Assembly: GCF_027594745.1 (NCBI RefSeq)
Contig: NZ_CP110854.1
Location: 2,869,501-2,933,500 of the forward strand
Direction of reading: 5' to 3'
DNA from: Saprospira grandis
GTDB taxonomy: Bacteria > Bacteroidota > Bacteroidia > Chitinophagales > Saprospiraceae
Length of the DNA stretch: 64,000 nt
Part shown: one piece after another, positions 35,181 through 43,239 of the stretch
Layout of the letters: each line of letters begins with the position of its first letter
How positions within the stretch are numbered: position 1 is the stretch's first letter
Program-made: the position numbers and the translations under genes
The notes under the pieces: model-generated
The model's database searches: none
Told to the model about the DNA's origin: nothing
The model's input: only the letters and a program-made list of their open reading frames with translations

Positions 35181-36550
35181 TGGAACAAAAGAAAAATTCG
35201 AGCCTGCTCTATATTGTTATTGCTGTCTTGCTGCTGGGCGTTCTAGCCTACTTCTTTGCCTCTTCTAGAGAAGTAAAGTACCAATGGTGGCCCAGTATGG
35301 AGCATGCCGAAACAGAACCCTATGATTTTAAACTGCTAGAAGAACTCCTTAAAACAAGCGTGGATAGCTTTGAACGCTATGAAAATAAACGCATAGAAGA
35401 ACAGCTGTCTACCGCCAATGCAGAAAATAGCCTTTATGTTTTTATTGGCGCCGGAGAACCCTACTACTCTGCCCAAGATGCCGAAAAACTAAAAGCCTTT
35501 TTGGAAGCCGGAGGAAACGCCCTGATTGTGGCGATCGAACCCTCTGATAGCTTGTTTTATACCCTCTTTGAAAGCTATCATTGCTTTTATAGCCTGGCTA
35601 CCGACTATCGCCACAGTAGCATGAGCAGCAAGCAAGTGCTAGCCGGCTTTTATGCCGATGAATATGACGACGGCGAAAATGCAGAACTTTATCCCTTTGC
35701 CTATAAAACAGGCGTCAAGGATACTGGAGAGTATTACTGGACCTACATCCCCGATTATAATATCTGCCCAGGCGATGAACCCGCCGTTGTCGAAGCTGGC
35801 TTCTACCAACTAGAGGGTGGCATAAGCGATATGCGCTATCCCTATCTTTTTGCTATGGAAGTAGGAGAGGGGCGCCTCTATTGGCACAGCAACCCGATTA
35901 TGCTGACCAATCTCTATCTCTCGCAAAAAACAAATGGAACTGTAGGCTATAATTATCTTCAACGCCTATTAGAACCCTTTTCAGCCAAAAAAATTATCTG
36001 GGATTACGCAAGTACAACCCCCAGACCCTACGAATACCCCCGAAGCCCACAACGATATGACAAACCCCCAACCCCAATGGAGTATGTCTTTTCTCAACCT
36101 GCCTTGCGATGGGCTTGGCTGCTGCTCGTAGCTGGCGCCTTTAGCTATGCCCTTTTTGGCGCCAAAAGAAGACAGCAACAAATTGAGGTCCTGCCCAAAA
36201 ATCATAATACCTCTTTGGGATTTGTCAAAACAATTAGCCGACTCTATTTCCAACGACAAAGCCATGGACTGATTTTCGAGAAGATTATGCAAATCTTCCA
36301 TGGCCACCTCAGAAAACGATATGGCCTCAATATTAAAGATTGGGATAACCTAGCCGCTCAACAAATCGCACAACGTAGCGAAGTGGACTATAAAATTATT
36401 GAAGAAATTCTAGAACGATATAATAGCCTTTCTTCTCAGTTGGCAAAACCCAATGTGACGATGTCGCCAGAAACACTCAATAATTTTTATCTGCTGGTCC
36501 AAAAATTCTATGAAGCAGAAGAAGCCCGAAGAAAACAACCCTCGGCCTAA
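35180..36550 (+). CDS. DUF4350 domain membrane protein
   Basis: 456 aa. N-terminal helix (about 8-27, LYIVIAVLLLGVLAYFFAS), a periplasmic DUF4350 domain (about 60-290, with YVFIGAGEPYYSAQDAEKLKAFLEAGGNALIV, a glutamine-amidotransferase-like fold in known members), a second helix near 315 (WAWLLLVAGAFSYALFGAKRR) and a helical cytoplasmic tail. The tail may couple to MoxR. It starts one base before the DUF4129 stop ends. Confidence 0.88.
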   Translation: MEQKKNSSLLYIVIAVLLLGVLAYFFASSREVKYQWWPSMEHAETEPYDFKLLEELLKTSVDSFERYENKRIEEQLSTANAENSLYVFIGAGEPYYSAQDAEKLKAFLEAGGNALIVAIEPSDSLFYTLFESYHCFYSLATDYRHSSMSSKQVLAGFYADEYDDGENAELYPFAYKTGVKDTGEYYWTYIPDYNICPGDEPAVVEAGFYQLEGGISDMRYPYLFAMEVGEGRLYWHSNPIMLTNLYLSQKTNGTVGYNYLQRLLEPFSAKKIIWDYASTTPRPYEYPRSPQRYDKPPTPMEYVFSQPALRWAWLLLVAGAFSYALFGAKRRQQQIEVLPKNHNTSLGFVKTISRLYFQRQSHGLIFEKIMQIFHGHLRKRYGLNIKDWDNLAAQQIAQRSEVDYKIIEEILERYNSLSSQLAKPNVTMSPETLNNFYLLVQKFYEAEEARRKQPSA

Positions 36551-36608
36551 ACCAAAAGATAATTGCCCATTTTACTCATCTCCTAAGTCCATAACTTAAG
36601 AACTAAAT

Positions 36609-37640
36609 ATGCAAGAATTTCCAGAACAAGAACAACCCGCTAAAGAGGAAGAACATAGCCCTAGCATGCAAAGCTGGGAACAAGACGATAGCCAAAGCCT
36701 GAAGATTCAAGAGGCTGTCCAAAAAGTAAAACAAGAGGTCCAAAAAGTAATTATCGGACAAGATGAAATGATTGATCTCATCCTCATCGCACTTTTTTCT
36801 GGTGGACATGTGCTGCTAGAAGGGGTGCCCGGTATCGCCAAAACACTTACCGCCAAGCTCTTGGCCCAAAGTATGAAGGTGGACTTTAACCGGATTCAGT
36901 TTACTCCAGACCTCATGCCCTCGGATGTAACCGGTACGACGATTTTTAATATGAAATCTTCAGATTTTGTCTTTACGCAAGGACCCATTTTCTCCAATTT
37001 GGTCCTTATCGATGAAATTAACCGAGCACCAGCCAAAACTCAAGCCTCGCTCTTTGAGGTGATGGAGGAAAAACAAATTTCTGTAGACGGAAAGACCTAT
37101 AAGATGAATTTCCCCTTTATGGTCCTCGCTACCCAAAACCCTATCGAGCAAGAAGGAACCTATAAGCTGCCCGAGGCCCAATTGGACCGCTTCCTCTTCC
37201 GCATTCTTCTAGAATATCCCTCTCTGAAAGAAGAACAACAGATTCTCTACCGCTTTAAAGATGACTTCACGAAGCGCCAAGCGGCAGATGTTAAAGCAGT
37301 CCTCTCCGCTCAAGATATTCAAGAGTGCCAAGAGATTATCGAACAGGTCCATATCAAAACCGAATTACTCGATTATATCGCTGAATTGGTCCACCGTAGC
37401 CGCTCTCATGCCGACCTTTTCTTGGGCGCTTCGCCTCGGGCCTCTTTGGCCATTATGCAAACGGCCAAGGCCCTAGCCGCCATGAATGGCCGCGGATTTG
37501 TTACTCCCGATGATATCCAATATGTGGCTTATCCGGTCCTCAATCACCGAATTATCCTTACCCCCGAAAGAGAAATGGAGGGGATGCAGATTAGTGATGT
37601 AGTCGCCGATATTATCGCTAAGGTCGAGGTGCCTCGCTAA
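36609..37640 (+). CDS. MoxR-family AAA+ ATPase
   Basis: 343 aa. Walker A GVPGIAKT (72-79), Walker B LVLIDEIN (131-138), sensor 1 ATQNPIEQEGTYKLPEAQLDRF with the family's characteristic extended motif, and sensor 2 GASPRASLAI near 275. It is thought to act as a metal- or complex-assembly chaperone with a VWA or DUF58 partner. Such a partner normally follows directly; here it is missing and an unrelated small gene follows after a terminator. Confidence 0.95.
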   Translation: MQEFPEQEQPAKEEEHSPSMQSWEQDDSQSLKIQEAVQKVKQEVQKVIIGQDEMIDLILIALFSGGHVLLEGVPGIAKTLTAKLLAQSMKVDFNRIQFTPDLMPSDVTGTTIFNMKSSDFVFTQGPIFSNLVLIDEINRAPAKTQASLFEVMEEKQISVDGKTYKMNFPFMVLATQNPIEQEGTYKLPEAQLDRFLFRILLEYPSLKEEQQILYRFKDDFTKRQAADVKAVLSAQDIQECQEIIEQVHIKTELLDYIAELVHRSRSHADLFLGASPRASLAIMQTAKALAAMNGRGFVTPDDIQYVAYPVLNHRIILTPEREMEGMQISDVVADIIAKVEVPR

Positions 37641-37664
37641 TTTTTTTTGATGATAATAATAAAA

Positions 37665-37698
37665 AATAATGGGGCCCTAGGCCCCATTATTACTTTTT
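37665..37698 (+). terminator. Terminator of the SpoIIM-MoxR operon
   Basis: AATAATGGGGCC, CTAG, GGCCCCATTATT, then ACTTTTT. The stem is perfect and self-complementary through the loop. Confidence 0.85.
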
Positions 37699-37702
37699 CG
37701 AT

Positions 37703-38152
37703 ATGCGTAGCTTTTCTTCTAATTTAGCCAAACGCTTCGGCTTTTGGCTCCTCCTTTTGCTGCCGAGCTATTTGCTTAGTCTTCAGCTAAAAACGATTTA
37801 TGAAGGACAACAATTGCAGTTACATGGCCAAAAGGTCAATGCAAAGGTGGTCAGCGTCCAAACTCATACTAGCTATGACGATGATGGCGATCAGTCGATC
37901 AGCTATAGCGCTACTTTTGAGTACAAAGACAAAAATGGCCGAATTTATAAACGCAAAGTCGAAAATATGCAGACCTATTATTATGAGGGCCAATCTGTCG
38001 AAATGGTTCATGAAAAAGGTCGACCCAATTTAGCCGTCCCCAATACCTTCGAAATGATTTATCAAGATGCCGTTATGTTTAGCGTCATTATTTTGGGGAC
38101 TACCTTTATGCTGGGCCTATTTTTGTACGTCGCTTTTCTCAGAACGTCTTAA
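37703..38152 (+). CDS. DUF3592-type small membrane protein
   Basis: 149 aa with helices at about 12-30 and 118-140, and a beta domain between (GQKVNAKVVSVQTHTSYDDDGDQSISYSATFEYKDKNGRIYKRKV). This is the DUF3592 layout: helix, extracytoplasmic beta domain, helix. The function of the family is unknown. The next gene, nine bases on, has the same layout and is probably a diverged paralogue. Confidence 0.82.
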   Translation: MRSFSSNLAKRFGFWLLLLLPSYLLSLQLKTIYEGQQLQLHGQKVNAKVVSVQTHTSYDDDGDQSISYSATFEYKDKNGRIYKRKVENMQTYYYEGQSVEMVHEKGRPNLAVPNTFEMIYQDAVMFSVIILGTTFMLGLFLYVAFLRTS

Positions 38153-38161
38153 TCCCCCCTC

Positions 38162-38620
38162 ATGAAAAGCCCCCTGAGCCGCTCTATCTTTCGCCGATTC
38201 CTGATCTGGATGCTCCTCTTTTTTCCCCTTTCTTTGATCTGGACCTGTAGGGCAAAAAGCATGGGCGAACGACAACGCCTAGAGAAAGAAGGCCTCCGAA
38301 AATGGGCCAAATGTATCCATAAACCCCGCCTGAATTATACCGATTCAAATGGTGACCGATTTACAATCACTGGTGGAACGTATCGCCTCTATTTAGACTT
38401 TGGCGCAAGCATCGATCTTACTTATCCCAATTTTACTAGCGTCGATGAAAAGCAGTTTTTTTATGTCGAAGATAGCCTAGAACTAATCTATTTTCCCAAA
38501 AAGCCCAAGGAGGCCATTCCCCTTTATTTACTATATGAAGATCAGCGCCTAGCCCCCTTTTTTAAGCTTTTAACTGCCTTGTGTATAGTTATTTACCTCT
38601 ATCTGTATCAGTATTTATAA
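38162..38620 (+). CDS. Small membrane protein, likely diverged DUF3592-type paralogue
   Basis: 152 aa. Helix at about 12-28 (FLIWMLLFFPLSLIWTC), beta-rich middle (LNYTDSNGDRFTITGGTYRLYLDFG, VEDSLELIYFPKKPKEAIPLY) and a helix at 132-150. The SRSIFRRFLIWMLLF start parallels LAKRFGFWLLLLLP of the preceding gene, and both have an 'ELIY/EMIY' strand near the second helix. Function unknown. Confidence 0.75.
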   Translation: MKSPLSRSIFRRFLIWMLLFFPLSLIWTCRAKSMGERQRLEKEGLRKWAKCIHKPRLNYTDSNGDRFTITGGTYRLYLDFGASIDLTYPNFTSVDEKQFFYVEDSLELIYFPKKPKEAIPLYLLYEDQRLAPFFKLLTALCIVIYLYLYQYL

Positions 38621-38621
38621 T

Positions 38622-38755
38622 AGGGGCTGTCCCGCCCTTCGGGCGGGTCGCTATGCTGCGGGGCTCGCAAGTCTGCTCGGCCCTGCAGGCAGGCTGCGCC
38701 TGCCTTTGGTCTGCCCCTTCGGGGCACCCGCTCCGCAGCGCTCATCCGCTCCACT
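38622..38755 (+). repeat. Structured repeat, copy R14
   Basis: GGGGCTGTCCCGCCCttcGGGCGGGTCGC, GGGGCTCGCAAGTCTGC, CTCGGCCCTGC, long stem AGGCAGGctgcgCCTGCCT, TTGGTCTG, CCCCttcGGGG. It begins one base after the preceding stop. Confidence 0.88.
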
Positions 38756-38789
38756 CTTTTGTTCCCGCCCAACAAAGATCTCCGGCCCG

Positions 38790-39311
38790 CTAATGCTTTT
38801 TGTCCTTGGTGGTTTCAAAGTAACCCGTAGAGCGGTTCTTGCGCACATTGTCCCAATTGAAGTACTCGCCATGCATGGCAATATAAACCCCAGGAGGCAG
38901 GGTTTGCACAAAGGCAATTGCACTGCCCAAATTGAAAAACCCATCGGAAGACATGCCAAAGGTGTAGGGAATCATGGCCCCCAATAAAACAATGGTTTTC
39001 CCCTCAATTTTTCCAGCCCTGGCAAGGGCGGCAGCCGTAACTTCCATAGTATCGGTGCCATGGGTAATCAAAATTTGCTGCTCCTCGGTACTCTGACAAT
39101 GCTTAATAATAATGTCTCGGTCCAAATCCGTCATCTCTAAACTATCAACCATCATTAAGGTGCGCACCTTAATGTCTAAGGTGGCCCGCCCCCGCTTGAA
39201 AATCTCCGAAAGGTGGGTGTCTTTAAAAAAGAGCTTGCCCGTAATCATATCGTACTCCTTGTCAAAGGTGCCCCCCGTTACTAGGGCCAAAATGCTTTTG
39301 TTCTTTTTCAT
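38790..39311 (-). CDS. Short asparaginase-type protein lacking the C-terminal domain
   Basis: 173 aa, against about 330 for a normal L-asparaginase. Present: the first Thr motif VTGGTFDK (Thr15), the second catalytic pair LITHGTDTMEV (Thr86, Asp87), and a Lys in VRKNRSTGYFE near the end that may match the third catalytic element. So it is the complete N-terminal catalytic domain without the C-terminal domain that completes the dimer-shared site. The end is a natural TAA, not a frameshift. Amidohydrolase activity is plausible but unproven; similar stand-alone domains occur in Bacteroidota. Confidence 0.85.
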   Translation of the reverse strand: MKKNKSILALVTGGTFDKEYDMITGKLFFKDTHLSEIFKRGRATLDIKVRTLMMVDSLEMTDLDRDIIIKHCQSTEEQQILITHGTDTMEVTAAALARAGKIEGKTIVLLGAMIPYTFGMSSDGFFNLGSAIAFVQTLPPGVYIAMHGEYFNWDNVRKNRSTGYFETTKDKKH

Positions 39312-39332
39312 GCTCGCTGTGGTTTAAAAAGT

Positions 39333-39365
39333 AAAGCTCCTTTTTTATTCAAAAAAAGGAGCTTC
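39333..39365. terminator. Hairpin upstream of the asparaginase-domain gene
   Basis: AAGCTCCTTTTTT, ATTC, AAAAAAAGGAGCTT: a stable stem, symmetrical on both strands. It may end transcription arriving from the 39567 gene or act as a leader element. The 'ATTC' loop and position 20 bases before the ATG are noted without further interpretation. Confidence 0.5.
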
Positions 39366-39423
39366 GCAATGATAGCCATATCCCTGCATATTTAGAAAAG
39401 GCTAGGGCCGTTTTTTGCGTTTT

Positions 39424-39564
39424 GCAGGCCCGAAGGGCCGCAGGCTGAGCTGCCCGGCGGGTGGCCCGCAGGGCCAGACCGAAGCGCGTAGCGCTGAAGG
39501 GCCGAGCAGACCTGCGAGCCCAGAGGGGAGCGACCCGCCCGCAGGGCGGGGCAGCCCCAAAAAA
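39424..39564 (-). repeat. Structured repeat, copy R15
   Basis: Inverted copy; hairpins GGCCCgaaGGGCC, GGCCCgcaGGGCC, GCGCGtaGCGC (with AGCGCtacGCGCT on the other strand), and CCCGCCcgcaGGGCGGG. Its end GGGGCAGCCCCAAAAAA is two bases from the stop codon of the zinc-ribbon gene. Confidence 0.88.
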
Positions 39565-39566
39565 TC

Positions 39567-40676
39567 CTAATTTCCCTCGCCTCCAGAAGACAAGAAAATA
39601 ATGAGCCCAATAATGGCCACAACAATCAAAACCGTAATAATCACCTTGATGGTAGAAATGGGTTTTTCGCCATTAATGCGGCCCGTTTGCCCATTCACGG
39701 CAAACTGATAGGACTTGCCATTGTACTGATAACTGCAGAGCCAAACCGGCAAAATCAGATGCTTGAAGGTCTGCTCGAAAAAGTCGCTGTCTACCGTCAA
39801 ACTGCGCTGTTCATCGCCGCCCAACTCTCGGCGGGCTCGATTGCGAAGGTCCTCCATCATTTTCTGCTCGGCCTTTTGGTAGCCCTGCTGCACATCTACG
39901 CTATAAATTTCAGACTCCCAACCGACCACCAATTCATTTTGGTAGTTGATGGTCTCTTCTAGGCGATAAGGAAAAATGCGCTCGATGATTTTTTCGGGCA
40001 AGCCCTTAGAGGCCACCACCAAAACATCGTCAAAGGGTTGGCGAAAACGGCCCGACTTCCATTCCCAGCGGGTTTTACGTACCCGTTTGGTTTTTTGCTC
40101 GCCATTTTCATAAACCGTTTGGTTTTCATAATAATGATAACCCGCCTGCCCCTGCCATTCGGTGTAGGTCTGGGCGTCAAAGGTCCAAAAAGGGACATAA
40201 ATGCCATGCACATCGCCCAGTGCAGCCAGTTTTTTCAGCTTGTTGGGATGAAACCAGCCTTTTTTAATCCAGTCCTTAAATTTCTCGCTGGCCTGCCGTT
40301 TTGTGACCACAAAAGGCAAGATGCCCTGCGGCTGAATGAGGTTTTGCTCAAAAGCCTTTTCATTCACTTTTTCCGAGCCACAAAAATTGCAACGCAGCGA
40401 AACCTCACTGCTATCGACCATGAGTTGGGCCCCACAGCCCCCACAATTCATGACTTTTTTGCCCAAATCTTTGGGCTTATATTGGTTTTGCTGGCTGGCC
40501 GCTCGGGCCAAAGATTGCTCCCGAACAAGGTCGTTGGCCTTGTCAAAATCTTTAGAAAAACCACAGTGCCCACAGCTAATGAGCTGTTTTTCTGCCGAAT
40601 AGCTCAATTGGTTGCCGCAGGTTGGGCAGGGCAACTTGAGGATGCTATTCCGAATGTCGTCGTTTTCTGCTAACAT
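39567..40676 (-). CDS. Membrane-anchored zinc-ribbon protein
   Basis: 369 aa. Two zinc ribbons at the N terminus: CPTCG...CGHCG (about 16-38) and CGGCG...CNFCG (about 78-100). The middle (110-310) is beta-rich and aromatic (GIYVPFWTFDAQTYTEWQGQAGYHYYENQ, LPVWLCSYQYNGKSYQFAVNGQTGRI) and one helix lies near the C terminus (about 340-362). Databases often label such proteins 'TFIIB-type zinc ribbon' or, wrongly, 'primosomal protein/helicase'; no helicase motif is present. Function unknown. Confidence 0.88.
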   Translation of the reverse strand: MLAENDDIRNSILKLPCPTCGNQLSYSAEKQLISCGHCGFSKDFDKANDLVREQSLARAASQQNQYKPKDLGKKVMNCGGCGAQLMVDSSEVSLRCNFCGSEKVNEKAFEQNLIQPQGILPFVVTKRQASEKFKDWIKKGWFHPNKLKKLAALGDVHGIYVPFWTFDAQTYTEWQGQAGYHYYENQTVYENGEQKTKRVRKTRWEWKSGRFRQPFDDVLVVASKGLPEKIIERIFPYRLEETINYQNELVVGWESEIYSVDVQQGYQKAEQKMMEDLRNRARRELGGDEQRSLTVDSDFFEQTFKHLILPVWLCSYQYNGKSYQFAVNGQTGRINGEKPISTIKVIITVLIVVAIIGLIIFLSSGGEGN

Positions 40677-40843
40677 ATCTCTGTTGTTTGGTAATTACTT
40701 AAAAGGGTCTACATAAGCAATATACTTATTTATAACGGAAAAGTAAACCCTAAAAAAGGAAAAAAGAAAACAGGCGATAAATATTGGTAGCTCGTTGAAG
40801 AATCCTTATTTTGGCGCTTGTTTTGGCTCCAAAAATCGTGATC

Positions 40844-42202
40844 ATGCAACCTCTAACCGAGCAGCTCTGGAAAAAACTTCGCTCCGCCAAACCCGAACAG
40901 GTGGAGATGGCCCTTTTGCGCGCCCGCGCCCAAGGCTTCAATCTAAAACCCTGGGAACAGGAATATGCCGAACTTCGGCAATATATTCCCCTGCCTTATT
41001 ATGCCGAACAGCATGAGGAGGTGGCGGCTTGCTATGCTATCCGAGAGTTAGATTTATCGGAGCGAGAGTTGAGCAGCCTGCCGGCTGTTCTCGCTAATTT
41101 GCGTTATGTAGAGGTTTTGGACCTTCGCAATAATGAACTGACGGCCCTGCCTACTTGGCTCAATGAATGGAGTAATCTTAAGGAGGTTTATCTAGAAAAT
41201 AATCAGATTTCAGCTCTCTCGGCCGATTTTCTGGCCCATAGTCGTTTGGAGTTGCTGCAGCTTTCCAATAACCAGCTCAAGGCTTTGCCCGCTGCTATTT
41301 TGGGCCTGTCTAGCCTGCAACGCCTAGATCTTAGCCATAATAATATAAGTAGTCTGCCCAATTTGGAGGAGGAGCAGCTGCCCAATCTGAGCTTTTTGGC
41401 CCTCAACGATAATCCTATTGGCCAGATTTGGGTCAATATTGGCCAACTTACTAAGCTGCAAACCCTACAGCTCCAAAATTGCTTGCTGCAGCAGTTGCCC
41501 GAAAGTATTTGCTCTCTTTTTGCCTTGCAAAATCTCTGGCTGCAAAATAATCAGCTCCGCCATCTGCCTGCCCAATTAGGCCAGCTCCGTAGCCTAGAGC
41601 TTTTGCAGTTGGCCCAAAATGAACTGCAAGAGTTGCCCGATAGCCTAGACCGCCTAGCTAGCCTCAAACAACTCAACCTGAAAGAAAATGCCCTCCAACA
41701 TCTGCCCAAGTTGGAAGGCCTGGCCTCTTTGGAGCTGCTCCATCTAGAACATAACCAGCTCCAACACCTCCCTTCTGATTTTGCCCGCCTTGGCCGCCTG
41801 AAAATGGCCTATTTGCAAGGCAATGATCTGGACCGCCTGCCGCTCATTCTAGACGCTCTCCGCGCCCTAGAGATTTTGCATATCGAGAGTAATCCTATCG
41901 AGCAATTGCCCGATAGCCTAGTCGATTTGCCCAACCTACAACGCTTGTTTGCCGCCCATACGCAGATCAAAAGCTTGCCCAGAAGACTCAAGCATAAGTT
42001 GGAGCAACTCGATATTGAAGGTACGCCCCTGGCCAATGGAGAACCCCAAGAGGAAGCCGAACAAGAGGCCTTTTCTCACCATCCTACGGCCCAAGAAAAT
42101 GAAGAAGGGCCCAGCCATAGCCCCAAAGGTTGTATGCTGCCTGGATTAGGCGTTGTGCTTCTCCTCATTATCGCCCTCATTTATGGCGTAACATTGTTCT
42201 GA
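40844..42202 (+). CDS. Leucine-rich-repeat protein with C-terminal membrane anchor
   Basis: 452 aa from ATG 40844 (the earlier TTG at 40811 is less likely). After a helical N terminus (1-75) come about 14 leucine-rich repeats of about 23 residues (LxxLxLxxNxLxxLPxxL), e.g. LQRLDLSHNNISSLPNL and LELLQLAQNELQELPDSL, the bacterial/plant 'typical' type. An acidic linker (EEAEQEAFSHHPTAQENEE) leads to a single helix at the very end (LPGLGVVLLLIIALIYGVTLF). So it is a tail-anchored protein with LRRs facing the cytoplasm, or, if exported otherwise, the reverse. It probably binds a protein partner. Its end overlaps the convergent mscS gene by 22 bases. Confidence 0.9.
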   Translation: MQPLTEQLWKKLRSAKPEQVEMALLRARAQGFNLKPWEQEYAELRQYIPLPYYAEQHEEVAACYAIRELDLSERELSSLPAVLANLRYVEVLDLRNNELTALPTWLNEWSNLKEVYLENNQISALSADFLAHSRLELLQLSNNQLKALPAAILGLSSLQRLDLSHNNISSLPNLEEEQLPNLSFLALNDNPIGQIWVNIGQLTKLQTLQLQNCLLQQLPESICSLFALQNLWLQNNQLRHLPAQLGQLRSLELLQLAQNELQELPDSLDRLASLKQLNLKENALQHLPKLEGLASLELLHLEHNQLQHLPSDFARLGRLKMAYLQGNDLDRLPLILDALRALEILHIESNPIEQLPDSLVDLPNLQRLFAAHTQIKSLPRRLKHKLEQLDIEGTPLANGEPQEEAEQEAFSHHPTAQENEEGPSHSPKGCMLPGLGVVLLLIIALIYGVTLF

Positions 42203-43035
42203 TGCTCTTTGACAATATGAACAATATGACGAATCATCAAACGGCGAATGTCTTGCTCTAATTTGCGATTCGGCTCCTTCAAAATGTACTGAAATTTAAA
42301 TATGACGGCATCTTTTTTTAGCTCTTCCACTTTCAGGATGAAGCTGTCTTCTTGTATCCACTCATGATAGTTCGCAATGGCCGTAATCAGGTCTTGCTCT
42401 AGGTTCGGTATGCGCCGAACATACTGCAAATCCATCTCAAATTCAATGCTGGTTTTCTTGATGTCTCGCTTGGTATAGTTGACGATTTCACTCAGAAAAA
42501 CAGTGTTGTTTGGGATGTAAATCAGGTCGTCATCATCATTCAAAATGAGCAGCTTTGACAAGCTCAAACTCATCACTTTGCCCTTCTGCTCCCCAATTTT
42601 AACCACATCGCCCAGGTCCACCTCATTCGAAAAGGCAATCATCATCCCACTAATAATGTTCGAGATGTAGTCCTTACTCAAAATGGCCAAGGCGGCCGCA
42701 AAAATACTAATGGAGGTCAATAAACTACTCAAATTGATCCCAAACAGACTCAAAATAGTCATGAATAGGGCCAAGAGCATCACCAAATAGTAAATGTTGT
42801 GGCTGCCGGCAATAATGTTGTCTTTCTGCTCGGCCCCCAGCTTTTTCCGCCTCCGATAAATGTATTGCAAAAATTGCATCAGGCTACTAAAGCCCATAAA
42901 AAAGAAGTAGAAGCCCGCAAAGCTATTGAGGTAGCGCAAAAAAGGCGCTTTGACCAAATTTAACCATTCCGTTTCTACCAAAAACCAAAGGCCAATAAAG
43001 ACTAACCAGCCTACTAGTTGTAATAAAATTTTCAT
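42181..43035 (-). CDS. MscS-family mechanosensitive channel
   Basis: 284 aa from ATG 43035. The frame upstream of it runs into repeat R16 and is not coding. Four or so membrane helices (about 5-150) precede the MscS pore-lining segment, here LSSLLTSISIFAAALAILSKDYISNIISGM, with the small-residue pattern and a conserved G/S pair. The cytoplasmic beta domain follows: GDVVKIGEQKGKVMSLSLSKLLILNDDDDLIYIPNN, close to the family's 'GD-V-I-G-V-I-L-R-IPN' motif. It should release osmolytes on hypo-osmotic shock. R16 lies between it and the HTTM gene. Confidence 0.92.
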   Translation of the reverse strand: MKILLQLVGWLVFIGLWFLVETEWLNLVKAPFLRYLNSFAGFYFFFMGFSSLMQFLQYIYRRRKKLGAEQKDNIIAGSHNIYYLVMLLALFMTILSLFGINLSSLLTSISIFAAALAILSKDYISNIISGMMIAFSNEVDLGDVVKIGEQKGKVMSLSLSKLLILNDDDDLIYIPNNTVFLSEIVNYTKRDIKKTSIEFEMDLQYVRRIPNLEQDLITAIANYHEWIQEDSFILKVEELKKDAVIFKFQYILKEPNRKLEQDIRRLMIRHIVHIVKEHQNNVTP

Positions 43036-43061
43036 TGTTCTTTTTTCTTGTTCTATCCTAA

Positions 43062-43219
43062 TTTTTTGGGGCCTGCCGCCTTCGGCGGCCGGGCTGTGCA
43101 CGGGCTCGCAGTTCTGCTCGGCCCTGCGGCGCTTGCAGCGCCTGGGTCTGGCCTGACGGCCACCCGTTACCATCCCTAGGCCGCGTCGCTTCGCTCCTTT
43201 GCGGCGGCTGCGCCGCCTA
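43062..43219 (+). repeat. Structured repeat, copy R16
   Basis: TTTTTTGGGGCC, hairpin CCGCCttcGGCGG, CGGGCTGTGCACGGGCTCGC, GCTCGGCCCTGC, hairpin GGCGCttgcaGCGCC, GGGTCTGGCC, CATCCCTAGGCC, then GCGGCGgctgCGCCGC. It is 26 bases upstream of the mscS ATG on the opposite strand. Confidence 0.9.
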
Positions 43220-43239
43220 AAAACAGCCCTTGGCCCACT

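Noticed and set aside
39567..40676. Helicase/primosomal protein N' label for the zinc-ribbon protein
   Set aside because: No Walker A, DEAD or other helicase motif is present; only zinc ribbons and a membrane helix.
43036..43173. N-terminal extension of the MscS gene
   Set aside because: The extension translates R16. The membrane-helix start MKILLQLVGW at 43035 is a good start.
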